From Arachnia rubra (GTDB lineage: Bacteria; Actinomycetota; Actinomycetes; Propionibacteriales; Propionibacteriaceae), in assembly GCF_019973735.1 (NCBI RefSeq), contig NZ_AP024463.1, forward strand, positions 1,240,001 through 1,304,000: a stretch of DNA of 64,000 nt, read 5' to 3'. The translations under genes were made by a program, and so were the position numbers. Numbering within the stretch: the stretch's first letter is position 1; each line of letters begins with the position of its first letter. Shown one piece after another: positions 28,727 to 36,481 of the stretch. The notes beneath the pieces were generated by a model. The model was not told the DNA's origin, made no database searches, and saw nothing but the letters and a program-made list of their open reading frames with translations.

Positions 28727-29542
28727 TCACACCCTCCGCATGACCGCGACCACCTTGCCCATGATGCGGGCGTGGGTGCCGTCTATGGGGGAGTAAGCCG
28801 GGTTGTGGGGCATCAGCCAGGCTTTGCCGCCGCGACGGCTGAGGGTCTTGATCGTGGCCTCGTCGTCGAGCAGAGCCGCGACAATGTCGCCGTTGTCCGC
28901 ATCGGGCTGCTGGCGCACCACCACCCAGTCACCATCGCAGATTGCGGCGTCGATCATCGAGTCGCCTTGTACCTGGAGCATGAAGACAGTGCCCTGACCG
29001 ACCAGCTGCCTGGGCAGCGCGAAGACGTCCTCCACCTGTTCCTGGGCGAGAATCGGCCCGCCTGCTGCGATCCGGCCGAGCAGCGGGGTCTCGACGGTAG
29101 CAGGGTGCGTATCGTGGCTCTGTTCCGGGACCGGTAGATCCGGAGCGGGGGCTTCGGGTTCGGTGCCATCCGGCAGGGTGACCACCATGGCGCGTGGCCG
29201 GTTCGGGTCCCGGCGGATGAAACCTGCCCTCTCCAGCACCTTCAGCTGGTAGTAGACCGAGGAGGTCGAGGCCAGGCCCGCTCGCTGCGCCAGCTCGCGC
29301 ATGCTCGGTGGGTAGCCATCGGCATCCACGGCCTCCCGGATCAGTTTCAGCATCAGCTGCTGGCGGGGAGTGAGGGTGTCGACGCTGGGGGACGACGGGG
29401 CCGCGTCCGGGACGCCCGTGATGCGTGCCACGTCGGCGGCAACCTGCTTCTTGCTGGGACGTCCGGCACGCGAGGCCTTCCGAGAGGGAAGCCGGATGAT
29501 CGTGGCCTCTTTGGCCTCCGCGGGGTGGGTCTCGTCTGCCAT
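28727..29542 (-). CDS. lexA: SOS repressor LexA
   Basis: A 271-residue repressor-protease. The winged helix is at about 57-125 ([35 protein letters not shown]), the self-cleavage site A160-G161 is in RIAAGGP, and the catalytic pair is S195 (GDSM) and K232 (ATIKTL). The N-terminus is about 30 residues longer than in M. tuberculosis and holds an AT-hook-like GRPSKK. The start is backed by a -10 box 6 bases upstream. An SOS box covers its promoter, so it represses itself. Confidence 0.96.
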   Translation of the reverse strand: MADETHPAEAKEATIIRLPSRKASRAGRPSKKQVAADVARITGVPDAAPSSPSVDTLTPRQQLMLKLIREAVDADGYPPSMRELAQRAGLASTSSVYYQLKVLERAGFIRRDPNRPRAMVVTLPDGTEPEAPAPDLPVPEQSHDTHPATVETPLLGRIAAGGPILAQEQVEDVFALPRQLVGQGTVFMLQVQGDSMIDAAICDGDWVVVRQQPDADNGDIVAALLDDEATIKTLSRRGGKAWLMPHNPAYSPIDGTHARIMGKVVAVMRRV

Positions 29543-29548
29543 GGAGGC

Positions 29549-29554
29549 ATCCTA
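29549..29554 (-). promoter_or_regulatory. -10 box of lexA
   Basis: TAGGAT on the minus strand ends 6 bases before the lexA ATG at 29542, with no ribosome site between. This points to a leaderless mRNA. Confidence 0.6.
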
Positions 29555-29564
29555 CCCGAGGATA

Positions 29565-29578
29565 CGAACAATTGTTCG
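29565..29578. promoter_or_regulatory. SOS box (LexA site) in the lexA promoter
   Basis: CGAACAATTGTTCG is a perfect palindrome that fits the Gram-positive SOS box CGAAC-N4-GTTCG. It lies directly upstream of the lexA -10 box, so bound LexA would block its own promoter. Confidence 0.92.
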
Positions 29579-29665
29579 AGCCAGCATGTGCTGACCGGAA
29601 AATGTCAGTGGTGCCGTGTCTACTTCCGTGAGGATGCGCACGGCGCAGCATAATCGATAGCATGT

Positions 29666-29693
29666 TTGAAAAATCCGCTGCGCCCTGTAATCT
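29666..29693 (+). promoter_or_regulatory. Promoter of the SOS-controlled small membrane protein
   Basis: TTGAAA (29666-29671) and TAATCT (29688-29693) are 16 bases apart on the plus strand. The SOS box starts 2 bases after the -10 box and so covers the likely transcription start. Confidence 0.5.
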
Positions 29694-29694
29694 G

Positions 29695-29712
29695 ATCGAA
29701 CATCAGTTCGAT
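29695..29712. promoter_or_regulatory. SOS box of the small membrane protein gene
   Basis: Two perfect 7-base arms, ATCGAAC and GTTCGAT, flank the spacer ATCA. It is an excellent match to the SOS box consensus, 48 bases before ATG 29760. Confidence 0.92.
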
Positions 29713-29759
29713 GTGCCGCGGATGGCGGCCGTCGTGGACAGCAGACGTGTGGAGGAATC

Positions 29760-30053
29760 ATGAGCACCGAAGTCGCCGAGCCGGCCGTTGTCATCTGCAG
29801 TAGAGGGAACCCTGCGGGGCCCTGCGCCCGCTCCTCAGCCCGTGGTTCTGCGAGATCATCCCGCAGGCTCGTCGTGCCTCGAGGTGGCAAGGGTGTGGCC
29901 TGTTCGGTCCTGCGTCCCGCTCCCCATCTCGTGCATCGCATCAAAGTCGTGGCGTTCACCGTGCTGACGGTGCTCGCCTTCATCGTCGCGGCGCCGGGGA
30001 TCGCTTCCCTCAACCAGTCGGATCCAGCGCCGGTCTCCGTCAGTGACCGCTGA
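29760..30053 (+). CDS. SOS-controlled small membrane protein, putative division inhibitor
   Basis: A 97-residue protein. An Arg/Ser-rich, basic N-terminal part (about 1-60) is followed by one hydrophobic helix at about 62-83 (VVAFTVLTVLAFIVAAPGIA) and a short polar outer tail. GTGGAGGAATC precedes ATG 29760. It lies between lexA and nrdR, as do divS in Corynebacterium glutamicum and chiZ (Rv2719c) in M. tuberculosis, both SOS-induced division inhibitors. No LysM or other domain is visible here, so homology cannot be claimed. The role in division is inferred from the SOS box, the size, the span and the position. Confidence 0.7.
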   Translation: MSTEVAEPAVVICSRGNPAGPCARSSARGSARSSRRLVVPRGGKGVACSVLRPAPHLVHRIKVVAFTVLTVLAFIVAAPGIASLNQSDPAPVSVSDR

Positions 30054-30084
30054 GGGGTTTCCCGCAACACGCCTCGCGTGATGT

Positions 30085-30113
30085 TTGACGGGGCGGGGGA
30101 GTGGGCATAGAGT
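30085..30113 (+). promoter_or_regulatory. Promoter of nrdR-nrdJ
   Basis: TTGACG (30085-30090) and TAGAGT (30108-30113) are exactly 17 bases apart, a near-ideal housekeeping promoter. Transcription should start near 30120, inside the first NrdR box. Confidence 0.7.
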
Positions 30114-30129
30114 TCCCAATATCTAGTGG
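30114..30129. promoter_or_regulatory. NrdR box 1
   Basis: TCCCAATATCTAGTGG matches the NrdR box consensus ACACwATATaTwGTGT at about 12 of 16 positions. It starts directly behind the -10 box. Confidence 0.7.
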
Positions 30130-30145
30130 TTGCTACCTCTTGTTT

Positions 30146-30161
30146 ACTCAATAAATTGTGT
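30146..30161. promoter_or_regulatory. NrdR box 2
   Basis: ACTCAATAAATTGTGT matches the NrdR box consensus at about 14 of 16 positions. It lies 32 bases (three helical turns) behind box 1, the usual spacing of paired NrdR boxes. Confidence 0.75.
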
Positions 30162-30242
30162 TGAGTTAGATGCCATAGGGCGCTGGGGAGCAACGCGATA
30201 AGCCGTGCCCCAGGGGACGGGGCCGTGTGAGAGGACTCTGCC

Positions 30243-30779
30243 GTGTACTGTCCGTTCTGCCGCCATGCAGACACCAAGGTGTCTGACTCGCGTGCGACGG
30301 ATGACGGCCTGGCCATTCGCCGGCGCCGGATGTGCTGTTCCTGCCAGCGCAAGTTCACCACCGTCGAGCAGATCCAGCTCTACGTCTTGAAACGTTCCGG
30401 GGTTGTGGAGACGTTCAACCGGGATAAAGTGATCAAAGGGGTCGCCAAGGCCTGCCAGAACCGTCCGGTGACCGCTGCCCAGCTGGCCGCCCTCGGGCAG
30501 CGCGTGGAAGAGGACCTGCGTTCCATCGGACAGGCTGAGTTGACCAGCGAGGACATCGGGGTGGCGATCCTCGGCCCGCTAGCGGAGCTGGACCCCGTGG
30601 CCTACCTGCGCTTCGCCTCGGTCTACAAGAACTTCGGCTCTGTCGAGGACTTCATCGACGAGATCGACTCCATGAGAAGACGCCAGCCAACCGGCGATGC
30701 ACTACTGCCTGAACCCACTACAGGCTCGCGGCGCAGGCGTCGCCGCGAGTCTGACACCCAGGACCCCCTGATCGGCTGA
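30243..30779 (+). CDS. nrdR: Transcriptional repressor NrdR
   Basis: A 178-residue repressor of ribonucleotide reductase genes. The N-terminal zinc ribbon MYCPFC...CCSCQRKF is followed by an ATP-cone (about 50-140, [20 protein letters not shown]) that senses ATP/dATP. The Arg-rich tail (RRRRRRES) is longer than in many relatives. GTG 30243 starts the canonical MYCPFC end. Two NrdR boxes in its own leader imply that it represses itself and nrdJ. Confidence 0.95.
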   Translation: MYCPFCRHADTKVSDSRATDDGLAIRRRRMCCSCQRKFTTVEQIQLYVLKRSGVVETFNRDKVIKGVAKACQNRPVTAAQLAALGQRVEEDLRSIGQAELTSEDIGVAILGPLAELDPVAYLRFASVYKNFGSVEDFIDEIDSMRRRQPTGDALLPEPTTGSRRRRRRESDTQDPLIG

Positions 30780-30818
30780 ACAAACCAGTCCCGTTGCCAG
30801 TTTCGAGTGAGGAAATTC

Positions 30819-33671
30819 ATGACCGCCACTGTGACCAAGTCCGCAACCCGCCGGGAACGCGCCGGTGAGCAACCCGCCCTGGGAGTGGGTCTTGCCGTCA
30901 AGCGCGTGTTCTCCACCGAGGGAGTGCACCCCTACGACGAGGTCACGTGGCAGCTGCGCGATGTGGTGCAGACCAACTGGAAGACCGGGGAGGTTGTCTT
31001 CGAGCAGCATGGAGTGGAGTTCCCCGACTTCTGGAGTGTGAACGCCTCCACCATCGTGACGAACAAGTACTTCCGGGGCGCGCTCGGCACCCCGCAGCGT
31101 GAGGCCAGCCTCAAGACCCTCATCGACCGCGTCGTCGGCCAGTACGTCAAGGCTGGCCGCGACAACGGGTACTTCGCCACCGAGAAGGACGCCGAGGTCT
31201 TCGGTGCAGAGCTGACCTGGCTGCTGCTCCACCAGTACTTCTCGTTCAACTCGCCAGTGTGGTTCAACGTGGGCACCGCCTCGCCCCAGCAGGTCTCCGC
31301 CTGCTTCATCCTCAGCGTCGATGACTCGATGGAGTCCATCCTCAACTGGTACCGGGAGGAGGGGTTCATCTTCAAGGGAGGCTCCGGCGCCGGCCTGAAC
31401 CTGTCGCGTATCCGCTCCTCCAAGGAACTGCTCAGCTCGGGCGGTACCGCTTCTGGCCCGGTCTCCTTCATGCGTGGCGCGGATGCCTCAGCCGGGACCA
31501 TCAAGTCGGGCGGTGCCACGCGTCGCGCCGCGAAGATGGTCGTGCTCGACATCGACCACCCGGACATCGAGGAGTTCATCGAGACCAAGGCCCGCGAGGA
31601 GGAGAAGATCCGGGCGCTGCGCGACGCCGGATTCGACATGGACCTCGGAGGCAGGGACATCACCTCTGTGCAATACCAGAACGCCAACAACTCGGTCCGG
31701 GTCACCGACGAGTTCATGTCGGCAGTCGATACGGGAGGCGACTTCGGGCTGCGCGCCCGCACCACCGGTGAAGTCATCGAGAAGGTTGATGCCCGGGAAC
31801 TCTTCAGCAAGATCGCCAAGGCGGCCTGGGAGTGCGCCGACCCCGGGGTCCAATACCACGACACCATCAACACCTGGCACACCACTCCGGAGACCGGCCC
31901 CATCACAGCCTCGAATCCGTGCTCTGAGTACATGAGCCTCGACAACAGCTCCTGCAACCTGGCGAGCCTCAACCTGCTGAAGTTCCTGAGGCAGGACGGG
32001 GTGTTCGACGCCGAGAGGTTCGTGCGTGCCGTCGAGCTGATCATCACCGCGATGGACATCTCCATCTGCTTCGCGGACTTCCCGACCGAGGCGATCGGTG
32101 AGACCACCCGCAACTTCCGGCAGCTGGGTATCGGCTATGCCAACCTCGGGGCGCTTCTGATGGCCATGGGCAAGGGGTATGACACTGACGGTGGGCGCTC
32201 CACCGCCGCGTCCATTACCTCCATCATGACTGCTGTCTCCTACCGCCGCTCCGCGGAGCTGGCCGGGATCGTCGGGCCCTACAACGGCTACGCACGCAAC
32301 GCCGAGGCACACAAACGCGTGATGCGCAGGCACCGTTCCGCCAACGAGTCGGCGCCCATCATGGCCGCGGACAAGACCCTCCACGAGGTTGCCACCCGGG
32401 AGTGGGAGCAGGTGGTCTCCCTGGGGGAGACCAACGGCTACCGCAATGCCCAGGCCTCTGTGCTGGCGCCCACCGGGACCATCGGATTCATGATGGACTG
32501 CGACACCACCGGCGTCGAGCCGGACTTCTCCCTGGTGAAGTTCAAGAAACTCGTTGGCGGTGGCTCCATGCAGATCGTCAACCAGACCATCCCGCGGGCG
32601 CTCACCAAGCTCGGCTACACCGAAGAGCAGATCCAGGGCATCGTCGACTTCATCTCCGAGAATGGGCACGTGGTCGGGGCGCCGGGTCTCGCGGAGGCGC
32701 ACTACGAGGTCTTCGACACCGCGATGGGGCAGCGGGCCATCGCTCCCATGGGGCACGTGCGGATGATGGCAGCGGTGCAGCCGTTCCTGTCGGGAGCCAT
32801 CTCCAAGACTGTGAACCTACCAGAGTCGGCCAGCGTCGAGGACATCGCGGATGTGTACCGGCAGGGCTGGAAACTGGGGCTTAAGGCGCTCGCGGTCTAC
32901 CGCGACAATTGCAAGGTGGGACAGCCGCTGTCCGACGGCAAGAAATCCGATAAGGAAGAGGATGCCGTCCGAGTTGTCGAGAAAGTGGTTGAGAAGGTCG
33001 TCTACCGTCCCAAGCGGGAGCGTCTGCCGAAGTCACGCCAGGGCCGCACCACCAGCTTCTCCGTCAGCGGCGCCGAGGGGTACATGACCTCCGGCGCCTA
33101 CGAGGACGGACGCCTCGGAGAGGTGTTCCTGAAGCTCGGTAAGCAGGGCTCCACGCTGGCTGGTGTGATGGATGCCTTCTCCATTGCCGTGTCCATCGGC
33201 CTGCAATACGGGGTGCCACTCGAGAGCTTCGTGCAGAAGTTCACCAACCTGAAGTTCGAGCCTGCGGGTATGACCGACGACCCGGACATCCGCATCGCGC
33301 AGTCGTTCATGGACTACATCTTCCGGCGCCTGGCGCTGGACTACCTGACCTTCGACGACAGGGCTGACCTGGGCATCTACACCGCCGCCGAGCGGGCCCG
33401 TTACGTCGCGACCGGCTCCTACCTTTCGGAGGAGGAAGAAGCCGAGATGCCCGAGGCAGAGAGCCTGCGCAATGACGCCTACGACGACTTCAACGTCGAC
33501 GGCGCCCGGCAGCCCTCCCTGATCGATGCCCACACCACGGCCGAGTTGATGGAATCGATGACAGGGCATGCAGTGGACGCGCCGCTCTGCTTCACCTGCG
33601 GTACCAAGATGCGGCCCAGCGGTTCTTGCTACGTCTGCGAGGGCTGCGGGTCCACCAGCGGCTGCAGCTGA
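30819..33671 (+). CDS. nrdJ: Class II (vitamin B12-dependent) ribonucleotide reductase
   Basis: A 950-residue enzyme that makes deoxynucleotides using adenosylcobalamin, so it works with or without oxygen. The N-terminal FWSVNASTIVTNKYFRG region, SPVWFNVG, the active-site pattern ASNPCSEYMSLDNSSCNLAS and the loop LAPTGTIGFMMDC are present. The C-terminal Cys pairs (CFTCGTKM, CYVCEGCG) act as redox or zinc site. ATG 30819 has GAGGA in front. It follows nrdR by 39 bases and likely shares its mRNA. No cobalamin riboswitch is visible before it. Confidence 0.96.
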   Translation: MTATVTKSATRRERAGEQPALGVGLAVKRVFSTEGVHPYDEVTWQLRDVVQTNWKTGEVVFEQHGVEFPDFWSVNASTIVTNKYFRGALGTPQREASLKTLIDRVVGQYVKAGRDNGYFATEKDAEVFGAELTWLLLHQYFSFNSPVWFNVGTASPQQVSACFILSVDDSMESILNWYREEGFIFKGGSGAGLNLSRIRSSKELLSSGGTASGPVSFMRGADASAGTIKSGGATRRAAKMVVLDIDHPDIEEFIETKAREEEKIRALRDAGFDMDLGGRDITSVQYQNANNSVRVTDEFMSAVDTGGDFGLRARTTGEVIEKVDARELFSKIAKAAWECADPGVQYHDTINTWHTTPETGPITASNPCSEYMSLDNSSCNLASLNLLKFLRQDGVFDAERFVRAVELIITAMDISICFADFPTEAIGETTRNFRQLGIGYANLGALLMAMGKGYDTDGGRSTAASITSIMTAVSYRRSAELAGIVGPYNGYARNAEAHKRVMRRHRSANESAPIMAADKTLHEVATREWEQVVSLGETNGYRNAQASVLAPTGTIGFMMDCDTTGVEPDFSLVKFKKLVGGGSMQIVNQTIPRALTKLGYTEEQIQGIVDFISENGHVVGAPGLAEAHYEVFDTAMGQRAIAPMGHVRMMAAVQPFLSGAISKTVNLPESASVEDIADVYRQGWKLGLKALAVYRDNCKVGQPLSDGKKSDKEEDAVRVVEKVVEKVVYRPKRERLPKSRQGRTTSFSVSGAEGYMTSGAYEDGRLGEVFLKLGKQGSTLAGVMDAFSIAVSIGLQYGVPLESFVQKFTNLKFEPAGMTDDPDIRIAQSFMDYIFRRLALDYLTFDDRADLGIYTAAERARYVATGSYLSEEEEAEMPEAESLRNDAYDDFNVDGARQPSLIDAHTTAELMESMTGHAVDAPLCFTCGTKMRPSGSCYVCEGCGSTSGCS

Positions 33672-33687
33672 CAGTTCTGACGGCAAC

Positions 33688-33716
33688 GGGCGCCAGACCG
33701 GTCGGGTCTGGTGCCC
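33688..33716 (+). terminator. Stem-loop after nrdJ
   Basis: A 12-base stem with one G-T pair (33688-33699 with 33705-33716) and a 5-base loop begins 16 bases after the nrdJ stop. There is no U-tract. Confidence 0.5.
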
Positions 33717-33776
33717 ACCGGGGTGTTCCCCCGGAGCCGGCGTGTTGCCTGCGCTCTTACGGCGGGAGCCGCGTCG

Positions 33777-33782
33777 TAGACT
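33777..33782 (+). promoter_or_regulatory. -10 box of thrE
   Basis: TAGACT ends 6 bases before GTG 33789. The pattern fits a leaderless transcript. Confidence 0.45.
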
Positions 33783-33788
33783 CGCCGC

Positions 33789-35156
33789 GTGAACCAACCC
33801 GATCCGGAGTGCTACGGCGACCAGGAGTTCGAGGACTCCCTTGAACCCAGACACCTCATCCGGCGCACTGACGTGGTGGCCCGGGCCGGGGGAATGATGC
33901 TCGGGGCCGGCACCAGCTCACTGAGGATCAGGCAGCTCATGCGCCGGGCAGCCACAGCCCTCGGACTGGGCAACATCGCGTCGTCGATCACTTTCACATC
34001 GCTTGCGATGACGGTGGAGCGCCGGGGTGTCTTCCGCACCAAGGTGGTCGAGGTGCCCAAGCCGGGGGTCGACGCGCACCGCATCGCGATGCTGCAGAAA
34101 CTCAGCAATGAGATGCCGGGGAAGATCACCGCGACGGAGCTGGACCGCCAGCTCGACCGGATCGAGAACGCACCCTCCCTGTACCCGGCCTGGCTGCGGG
34201 GAATCATGGTCGCCTTGGCGTGTGCAGCCGTGGCTGTGCTGGCCGGGGCTGGATGGCGCGAGATCACTGCCGTGCTGCCGGCCTCTGCGGTGGCCTACCT
34301 GATGTTTCGCCGGCTCAGCCGCTGGCAGCTGAACCACCTGGCGGTGGTGTTGGTGTCGGCCTTCACGGCCTCTGCCCTCTATCTGCTGGGAACCGGTGCG
34401 CTGGATCATCTGCTGGGGGAGGCCAGCCCACGCATGGCCGCAGGCTTCATCTGTGCCTCGATCTTCCTGATTCCGGGCTTCCCCTTGGTCACCGCCGGCC
34501 TGGAGCTCACCCGGCTGGACCTCACTGCGGGGCTACCCCGGGCCGCCTACGCGTCGATGATCCTGCTGGCCATCACGATCGGGGTGTGGCTCGTGGCCCG
34601 TATCGGAGGGGTGGCAGCCGAGGCGGTCCCACCCCTCGTTGCCGAGCCATGGCAGTTCTGGGTGATCAGGGCGGTAGCCAGCTTCGTCGCCGTCGTCGGC
34701 TGGGCGATGATGCTCAACTCTCCCCTGGGGACGGCGATCGCCTCCGGAGTGGTCGCGGTGCTGGGCAATGCCCTGCGGCTTGGAGTCATCGACCTGGGTG
34801 TTGCGGAGCACATCGCCACGTTTGCGGGGTGCTTCACCATCGGCCTCGGCTGTGCCGTGCTGGGAAAGATCTTCGGGCTGGAGAAGATCATCATGACGGT
34901 GCCGACCCTACTGGTCTCCATTCCCGGGTCGGCAGCCCTGCGGAGCCTGCTCCATATCGACCAGAACCGTCCGGACCTGGCGCTCTCGCAGGGAACAACC
35001 GCGCTGTTCGGGGTGATAGCGATGGTGGCGGGGCTTTCCGCGGCGCGGATGCTCACCGACCCGGAATGGACCTTCACCCGCGATGATCCGCCGAACCTGC
35101 GAGAGGTGGTCCCGCGGCTACGGCACCGGAGACGAAACCTCAAGGGACGCCGGTAG
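33789..35156 (+). CDS. thrE: ThrE-family threonine/serine exporter
   Basis: A 455-residue membrane protein with the ThrE layout: a soluble N-terminal domain (about 20-135) with GAGTSSLRIRQLMRRAATALGL, then about ten membrane helices, with the motif FLIPGFPLVTAGLELTRLDL near the middle. The family exports threonine and serine. In C. glutamicum ThrE is one chain, as here, rather than the two-part form of other bacteria. It is a single gene with its own promoter and points away from the methyltransferase gene. Confidence 0.88.
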   Translation: MNQPDPECYGDQEFEDSLEPRHLIRRTDVVARAGGMMLGAGTSSLRIRQLMRRAATALGLGNIASSITFTSLAMTVERRGVFRTKVVEVPKPGVDAHRIAMLQKLSNEMPGKITATELDRQLDRIENAPSLYPAWLRGIMVALACAAVAVLAGAGWREITAVLPASAVAYLMFRRLSRWQLNHLAVVLVSAFTASALYLLGTGALDHLLGEASPRMAAGFICASIFLIPGFPLVTAGLELTRLDLTAGLPRAAYASMILLAITIGVWLVARIGGVAAEAVPPLVAEPWQFWVIRAVASFVAVVGWAMMLNSPLGTAIASGVVAVLGNALRLGVIDLGVAEHIATFAGCFTIGLGCAVLGKIFGLEKIIMTVPTLLVSIPGSAALRSLLHIDQNRPDLALSQGTTALFGVIAMVAGLSAARMLTDPEWTFTRDDPPNLREVVPRLRHRRRNLKGRR

Positions 35157-35311
35157 GGGAACCCGGCGCGCCCGGTCCGGCCGTCGCTGAGCTGCGAGGG
35201 AACCCGCCGTAGGGTCGCAGGCGCTGCGAGGGGCCCCGGGCATCGTGCTGGCAAGGTAGTGGCGAGGCTGCCCCCTGGTAACCCAGCTGGTTTAAGGCCA
35301 TTGAAAGCCCG
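35157..35311. other. Convergent intergenic region without a clear feature
   Basis: The 155 bases between thrE and the methyltransferase gene (read toward each other) are GC-rich with short repeats. I see no coding region and no clean terminator. Confidence 0.5.
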
Positions 35312-36121
35312 TTAATACCTTCTCTGGCCGGTGCCCACCACTAGCGAGGCGTCCAGCTCCCTGCCCGCCAGCTCCTCTGCCAGGAGTGCATGGGCCTGTT
35401 CGCGGGTGGTCGCATCGAGTCCGGTGAGCATCCCCCGGAAAGCTGAGCCCTCCACCAGCAGCCGGAGGGACGTGGGATCGAGGGGAATCTTCAGCTCCGC
35501 TGTCGTGGCCTCGGCAGCAAGCCCGAGGGTCTCCAGCCTGGCCTTCATCGAATCAGGGTGGGTCAGGTCTTTGCTGAAACTGGCACGGCCCATATGCGGT
35601 GGTGACACCGAACCTCCGAGACGCTGCAGAGCCCCAGCCAGGGTGGCTCCGACTCCCGGCAGGTCGAGTGAGTCTGAGGAGGAGCGCCAGTGGGCGATGA
35701 CCAGCTTCCCAGTGGGGCCGAGCAACCCGGCCAGGTGAGCTGCGCCACCAGCCGGGTCGGGGATGAAGGGAAGCCCGAGGATGCAGAGAACCTGATCGTA
35801 GGGTCCAGCTTCCCAGGTGGTGATGTCGGCGGTGAAGGCATGCACTCTCCCCAGGTAGGGCGAATCGGCCAGGCGGCTCTTTAGCGCCTCGATCAACGGA
35901 GCGGACAGATCGACACAGTCCACCTGTCCGTTGGGCCCGGCGCATTCGGCGGCGGGGAGTGCCGCTGACCCGGCGCCGCAGCAGGCATCCAGCACCCGTG
36001 CGCCGTCCTGGGGAGGTGCTGACTCGACGACGATCTGGCCTACACGGTCCCACAACAATGGAGCCAGGGCGATGAAATCTCGGGCGGCGGCGTCGAAAAC
36101 ACTGGTCACGCCAGCCATCAT
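35312..36121 (-). CDS. Class I SAM-dependent methyltransferase
   Basis: A 269-residue protein with a Rossmann-type fold. Motif I is VLDACCGAGSAALPAA (about 43-58), motif II has VDCVDLSAPL, and the rest resembles UbiE-like small-molecule methyltransferases (LGLPFIPDPAGGAAHLAGLLGPTGKLVIAHW). The substrate is unknown. Two ATG codons (36121 and 36118) start it. No neighbour hints at a pathway. Confidence 0.75.
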   Translation of the reverse strand: MMAGVTSVFDAAARDFIALAPLLWDRVGQIVVESAPPQDGARVLDACCGAGSAALPAAECAGPNGQVDCVDLSAPLIEALKSRLADSPYLGRVHAFTADITTWEAGPYDQVLCILGLPFIPDPAGGAAHLAGLLGPTGKLVIAHWRSSSDSLDLPGVGATLAGALQRLGGSVSPPHMGRASFSKDLTHPDSMKARLETLGLAAEATTAELKIPLDPTSLRLLVEGSAFRGMLTGLDATTREQAHALLAEELAGRELDASLVVGTGQRRY

Positions 36122-36481
36122 GCCTCAGAGGCTCCGCTGGCGGGCAGGCGCGGACAGGGAACCGGCAGGCGTGGACGCCTTAGCCCAGCTCATCCGCGGC
36201 TAGCCAGTCGCGTGGATCAGCGGTGCAGTGTCCGTGCCGAGTCAATGTTCTCATCGATGATCGGTCATACTGCGGCAGGAGTTCCAGGTGGTCAGGCTCC
36301 CGGCCAGGAAATGATGTGCGCCTACCGTATGGGGCTCTACCTACCGTAATGGGCGCGGTGCGCCGATAGCGATCACAGTGGCTCAGACAGGGCGGGATAT
36401 CCGCTGAGTCAGGCAATCCTTATCGGTGGATTCCTTGCTCTACCCCGTACACTTGGCGAGTTCAACGCATGAAGGAGAAAT
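36122..36481. other. Intergenic region ahead of ilvD
   Basis: These 360 bases hold no convincing gene. A near-repeat CCTACCGTA(A)TGGG occurs at 36321-36333 and 36340-36353. A GAAGGAGAAAT ribosome site precedes ilvD, and TACACT at 36449-36454 may be the -10 box. No attenuator or T-box-like leader is seen. Confidence 0.5.

Noticed and set aside
29603..29617. TGTCAGTGG-like element resembling the PafBC-type damage promoter
   Set aside because: The spacing to a TANNNT box does not fit the 8-base rule and the candidate -10 lacks the final T.
31488..32756. Open frame of 422 codons antisense to nrdJ
   Set aside because: The plus strand has a complete, conserved nrdJ; the antisense product looks like random GC-rich translation.
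36180..36416. 78-codon frame in the region before ilvD
   Set aside because: No ribosome site, no recognisable features, unusual residue mix; kept as non-coding.
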